Below are positions 58,517-64,000 of a DNA stretch of 64,000 nt, in pieces. The notes beneath the pieces were generated by a model. That model ran no database searches. It was given only the letters and a program-made list of their open reading frames with translations, and was not told the DNA's origin. The position numbers and the translations under genes are program-made. Source of the stretch: Zhengitettix transpicula (taxonomy: Eukaryota; Arthropoda; Insecta; Orthoptera; Tetrigidae); assembly GCA_037074705.1 (NCBI GenBank), contig CM073590.1:220316746-220380745 (forward strand), written 5' to 3'. The first letter of the stretch is position 1. Each line of letters starts with the position of its first letter.

Positions 58517-60090
58517 AACGCGATAGAGAAATGATCCATGTATTTTCTTTCGTTTTCCGGTATTCGCCGAACGCAATTAAAATATTTAAAACTCTAATTA
58601 TAGCGGGAACTATCAGTTTCAATTACTGAATTTATATTTTTCTAATTCCGTCTTAAATATTGTCTAAATTCGTCAAATATAATTTAAAATATTGGTGTGC
58701 GATCCTAATATCGAGACATAACAGCAAACTCCGTCACACAAAAAATATCTGAATGAGAATATGGTGACAAGATTTTCTGAGTCTGTTCATTCTCTTTCCC
58801 TGGATTTCCAACTTTTTTTTCTAGAAGTTCCCGAATGTCTACTCATTTCATTTTCCAAGTATTAATAAATAACAAAGAACAGCGGCTTATCTTCAGGATG
58901 AATTCCTTCCATTTCTCTCCGAGCGTGAACGTCTTGCAAGCAAGACCAGAATCATCAAAGATGAAGAAGAATAACGCTATCGAACGAAATTTTCATTACG
59001 TTTCTAACATAATCCTCTGTTCAACCTCAAAGGACGAATCATTCGTACTTGAAGAGTTCCCGAAAGAGGATGAAAGCAGTGGCTGAAATTGAAAGGCTGC
59101 GTCGTAGGCTTCATTTCGTGGCCGAGACTTCCTATTCTCATCAGTACTTAGTCAAAAAAAAATTGTTTTCAATTCGATTTTCATGCACTCGGCACTGAAA
59201 TATCCGGAAAAAATAGCGGACCGTTTTAAAGTAAAGTTAACAGGGTTAAATTCCAACAGAATTAACAGTTGTAACGCCACAAATTTGCTCTTAATATAAA
59301 ATGGTTGTAGAGAAACTGCTCCTTAATTCTTTTGAAGTAAGTCAGAAGTTCTCAAAAATCTTTAGAAGAACTGAGCTCATTTTTACCGTTAAGTTCTAAA
59401 ATTGTAATTGTAGTTATATGACTAGATAATAATTCGTTCTGCGTTTTAATCACTAATAAGAACAGAATTATATGACGCAAAATTAAATTAGTCACACTAT
59501 ATATCATAACCCCAACAGGTTTTAATCAGTCTCAAAAAATTTTTAGAACTCCATTACAAATATATTACATTTTAAAACGAATTGGAATTATTTAAAAACA
59601 TTTCCACTTTACTAAAACCCATATATCATTAAAACTTTTTATCAAAACGACATCTTTTATTTCAAAAATACCTTCCAGTTGTCAAATTAATTATAGTTTA
59701 TTTTGTCAAAGTAATATGACTAAATTATTGTGCCGATAGTTGCTTATTTTCAAATTTTAAAATATGTTAGTAATGGAGTTTTAAGTTATTTCATCAGACC
59801 TGTTAAAAACCTGTAAGGGGTTATAATATATAAATATCAAATTTAAAAATCAGTCATATTAAATTTATAATCCTTGAAGAATTTGCCACACTATATAATT
59901 AATTATGGATTCGTTTAATTTAATAATAATAGGCAGGGAATTTAATATTTTGCTCCAGCTTATGAATTACCTTTTCTGCGCAAATAATTTTATTGGCAAT
60001 CTAAGTGCAGGTTGTCCAACACCTAATATGAAAAGAATTGCGACAACACTGGCTAGAGTATATTTTGCTACGTAATGGAACCTGCTTCTA
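58517..60090. other. AT-rich intergenic sequence
   Basis: No gene is recognised. An 83-codon plus-strand frame at 58835-59086 is not supported by any other signal. Confidence 0.45.
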
Positions 60091-60099
60091 TCAATTTAC

Positions 60100-60450
60100 A
60101 TGAATGTCGCAGATTCGTATGAGAGTTAAGGAAAATAAAGACCTGATATTAAATCTTATTAAACCGATCTCGTCAGTGGCTTATTTTAGAAGGATCTCGA
60201 GGCTGCGAAGGAAACTTTTTGATTGCTTCTGTGAAGGTAGGCGCTCTGTAATTATTAGGTTCGGGGCCGGTCGGAAGAATTCCTCCGTCAGATTTGATTC
60301 ATTACGAGTGTAAGACAGTGGCAGCCCTATTCACCCGGAAGACTGTAATCTCCTTGTAAAACAAGTTGAAGCGAAATGCGTTCAGACAGGAGGGATGCGT
60401 AGAGCTGAGCCGTGCCTTGCAGTCCTCACAATCTCACAGCAGAAAAAAAA
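60100..60450. promoter_or_regulatory. GC-richer island, candidate conserved element
   Basis: Composition is more balanced than the flanks from about 60170 to 60440, with GGTTCGGGGCCGGTCGG. No frame is convincing. Similar in character to the other islands, but weaker. Confidence 0.2.
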
Positions 60451-62870
60451 AGAAGAGAAGAAATATTATTAACGTCCCCTACAGGCATCGCTTTGAGTAA
60501 TACTGCTTTACAGGGAAATGGGATACTTACATTGATATAACGTACGGCTATTTAGAATAAACGTCATAACTGAGTCGATAAATAACAGTGACAGATAATC
60601 CTACATACCTTATTTTTGAAAATTAATTTCAGAAATACCAGAAAGCTATATAACGTGTTGAAAGTTTCAACTGGATAGTCTTAAAAATGGCTTAAATCAT
60701 AGAAAATAATTTTCTCCTTATATTACTACTTTCTCAAGGCCAAAAGGGATTGATTATTCTGTCGAACATAACCGTTACTGTTAGCCACGTCACCGGACAA
60801 GCAAGCACCAATCAAAAACCACCACGCCACTTATATTCAATTCTATACTATGTTACAATTAATACTATTAAATATCTTTACAACGGAACGCAAAAATCTC
60901 ACTGAAACAAGTTAAAGCGGAATACAATATATACAATACCACTTTGCATGTGGTAATTATTACTTTTAATATTTTATTATTAAATTATTTTAATATTTAT
61001 CTACACAAAATAACCAAATTCATCTGTGCTATTTGAATATAAAACAACTGAAAAATTTGGTTGAATATAGCGAAGAGGTGACTATGGAACTCATCTTGGA
61101 ATTTTTAGAGGAACGTAAAAAAATATGACCAGATTTATTGACCATCGATCATAAATGCCAACGAATAACGTAAGAACATGATATTCTTCAATTTATTACA
61201 GTTCTTATTTATCATTTTGCTAGGGGAAACACGAGTAATATATCATAAGAGTAATTCATATTCAGTAGCAATATGAACATTTCGGAATAATTCATAAGCT
61301 GTCTTATGTACATTACAGAAGAAGGACCACAATACAACAATATTTGATAATTACTTCGGTAAAAATAAGACTCAATCGTTTTGAACCAGTGATGAAACAT
61401 GTTTTCAGGTAATAAAAAAACCCCGCATGTTTCAGTTTTCTTTAAAACTTTTCTGGGAAAATCCTGATACTTGTCGTCTTAAAATATTTTCTCATTAATA
61501 AAAAATACTTTCAACTTTCTGACTGCTTATTAGGAATTAATTAATTTCCCTAGAGATTAACATCTTGAAGAAATTTAGTTCAACGTCAGGGCAATATATA
61601 ATATTTAAATTATGACTCTTACAGCTAAAGTCGTGTATAATTGGTTCACACCCAATATTAAATGATCGAACGTAGCCGTCTCTCTTAGGTTCTTCTGTAC
61701 TAATAACTACATCTTAACGATTATTCTGGCATTCGTCTTGATTTATTCCTCTACCTCAAAAATATATTAGAGTTCATTACTGTTGGAAGCTACGGTTTTA
61801 TTATTTCGTTCCTTATTAATCATTCTTCTACTCCCAATAAACGCTCAATATTTTTTTAGCTCATAAACAAATTTTTTGATCTAACCATTTTCAAAATAAA
61901 TATTAAAAACTAATAGCCAAAAAAAATTATTGTTCCATTGAAAGCTAATATATATCAGAATAAATCACATATTCCTAAATTTGTAACAGGTCCTAACCCT
62001 TCGCCTATTTGTTTCCTGTTACAACTTCACTATTTGGCGACACTCAAAAGTATTATTTGAATATTTTACATTTAATATTTATTAATTGGTGAGAGTTGGA
62101 GTTCAGGTACCCTAGTTCGTGTCCTATTACACTTAATTTAAAACCCTGAGCCTCTTGACATCCAAATAAGAACATCCATCCTTGCGTTCTAGCTGTGTCT
62201 ATTCAGTTCGCACTATGCCAGCAGCCAGAATCCTCTTGGTCCCATTACCAAAGTGGTTAGCACTAATTTACTTTGCAAGTAAACCAATGTAGACAAGGAG
62301 ACTGTCCTAGTTTACCGGTGATGCATTACCCAATTTAGCACATGTCAACGAAAGAAGAAGACTAATTATTTAAGACGACCATTAAATAGTTCAATATTAC
62401 GATATATTAATATTATTATTTGATTCTGAATTAATAGAACGATGCCAATGTAAAACATTTCTTAAATACCACCGTAATCGCTTGTAACAGAAATTTATGA
62501 TACCTAACTGTGATTATTTGTTTCAAGACAAATTGTTTGTTTTCAAACTCTCAGAATAATTTTTTAAATCTATCAGATTTCCTAAATAAACTCAATTCAC
62601 GTTTCTACCAAGACTAACGCAACTTATATGAAAACATTCAATGAAAATGTTTACGTTAATTTCAAATCTAATCTTACGCACAGCTACGTATCAAAATTTT
62701 AAAACTTCAATTTTTATCAGTCCCGTTATTTAAAATAATGTCTTCATTAAGAAATGATTTAATTTGTTCATAGAATAAAATTAGTATTCACAACGATTTT
62801 TTAAATCATTACCTTAACAATTATTAAAGGCATTAGAAAAAATAAAACGTAAGAATATATTTTGTGTGGA
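60451..62870. other. AT-rich intergenic sequence
   Basis: No gene, repeat end or structured RNA is recognised. Confidence 0.5.
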
Positions 62871-63310
62871 GGACGTACAGAGCGCCAAGCATAGATTGTA
62901 AATGGTATGATTTAGTTCACTGCTAACCTGAAAATACACGGCCCACAAATGTGTGCGAGTCAAAGCTGTTACAAAATCAGACGTGACCTGAATTAATTAA
63001 TGTCACGGATGGCCTGGAAGACACACGCTTCTGTAGAGGCGAGCCGAATTGATCTTTCAGTATGCGTTAATGTAATGATTGGAAGGAGTTTCAAATAGTT
63101 CCAGAAAATATAATTCTTGTAGTTTGATTGTGGGAGATGGAGTCAATTTGAAGTGAAAGAGCGTATATGGGACCGTTTCCGGAAAGACGTATCAGGGAAC
63201 AAGAGAATCAAACTCCCAGTTCCTGTCGAAATGAAGAAAAATCTGCAGTCGATATAGTCGCCGTATTGCAGTAACGACGTCGCCAACCCGCTACGAAGAA
63301 TATGGAATGC
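62870..63310. promoter_or_regulatory. GC-richer island, candidate conserved element
   Basis: Two patches (62870-63050 and 63150-63310) have more balanced composition and CpGs than the flanks. A 68-codon minus-strand frame crosses the second one; no family is recognised. Confidence 0.2.
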
Positions 63311-63650
63311 AGGCAGGTACCTGACTGTCTCGCCTAGCAGACATCTCAAATCTTAAGAAAATTTAAAAAGTAATTACGCATCAAAGTAAATGGTAGCAGA
63401 GAAGAAATCTCATATTAAATTAATGGGCCACCATCACGTGACAGTAGATTATGGGACTGATAAACTAGATATAAATTTATTGTTTTATTTAATAATGCCC
63501 TGAGAACCTTTCAGTGGTTCATTTCCTTTGTTCAAGCCCTGATTCCTACGATTTCATTTTATGTAATTTGTTTATAAAGTTATTTCATCAATTAAATTGT
63601 AAAAATTTATATTTTTTGTAATAAACCCACCAATTCTACTGTAATACAGC

Positions 63651-63652
<2 letters not shown>

Positions 63653-63688
<36 letters not shown>
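63653..63688. repeat. (AT)n microsatellite
   Basis: A pure run of about 36 bp. Confidence 0.9.
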
Positions 63689-63691
<3 letters not shown>

Positions 63692-64000
63692 TATTTAATA
63701 TTTCTGATATTCTGCCGATTTATCGTATTCTGATTTACTTAATCAGTCGCCAACCTTTTATCACTTCTCTCCCTACCTTTCTGAATAACAGCTCTCTTGA
63801 CCTCTTCTGGTCTTACGTGCACCAGTGTAATTTATTATTTGATATCGTCAGAAATTTTGACGGTTTTCCTATAACTGAAACATTTAACCAGATTAACATA
63901 AATCTTCTTCAAATATATCGCCGTGTTACTTTCAAGACTGTTCTTTCACTTTCATGTCAGATATATTAACTAGTTAACCGGTATTTTTGCATGTTAATGG
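63689..64000. other. AT-rich intergenic sequence
   Basis: No feature is recognised up to the window edge. Confidence 0.5.

Noticed and set aside
1..64000. CRISPR array, bacterial operon or telomeric TTAGG array
   Set aside because: No regularly spaced direct repeats, no ribosome-binding-site-preceded genes and no TTAGG run were seen; the sequence is clearly eukaryotic in character.

Overview
The window looks like nuclear DNA of an arthropod, most probably a hemimetabolous insect; a cockroach-, termite- or stick-insect-like large genome would fit. That assignment is inference. It rests on the high AT content, long stretches without open frames, many (TA)n runs, degenerate short interspersed repeats, and a repeat family with the widespread arthropod end motif CTGGGTGCCCGGCGTTGCCC. 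I recognise no complete protein-coding gene, rRNA or functional tRNA. All open frames are short (143 codons or fewer) and none resembles a protein I know. The window therefore reads as an intergenic or intronic gene desert.

Three kinds of structure stand out from the AT-rich background. (1) Dispersed repeats. Family A is retroelement-like, with seven clear copies and one tail scrap; the longest is about 560 bp at 56.2 kb, and copies are concentrated between 39 and 58.5 kb. Family B is an RTE-like 3' region with copies at 7.3, 18.0 and 57.1 kb, two of which carry the same internal ~210-250 bp duplication. There are foldback or MITE-type elements at 0.6, 13.9 and 40.0 kb, a nested-terminus element at 48.5-49.2 kb that resembles PIF/Harbinger, and degenerate tRNA-derived SINE scraps at 5.2, 12.1, 17.5 and 23.0 kb.

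(2) A set of short foldback sequences whose arms carry a hammerhead-ribozyme-like motif: a CUGANGA-like box, usually 17 nt containing a short hairpin, then GAAAC, then a GUC/GUU/AUC triplet, with flanks that can pair as stem I. They occur at 4.2, 5.5, 8.1, 9.8, 20.7, 22.15, 23.3, 27.7, 39.6, 44.85, 57.5-57.7 and 58.0-58.1 kb, with related GAAACGTTG hairpins at 37.6 kb. Spacing is conserved and the stem II letters differ while pairing is kept, so this is the most interesting signal in the window. Most copies are imperfect, and activity cannot be judged from sequence alone.

(3) Islands of higher GC and CpG, about 150-500 bp each, at 6.0, 11.0, 21.05, 26.4, 30.35, 31.14, 34.63, 37.93, 40.65, 43.2, 49.3, 52.35, 60.1 and 62.9 kb. 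Several hold homeodomain (TAATTA), POU-octamer (ATTTGCAT) or E-box sites. They look like conserved regulatory elements or very short exons embedded in repeat-rich DNA; the island at 43.2 kb also has a TATAAAAG box. If they are enhancers, the window may be the regulatory landscape of a developmental gene outside it.
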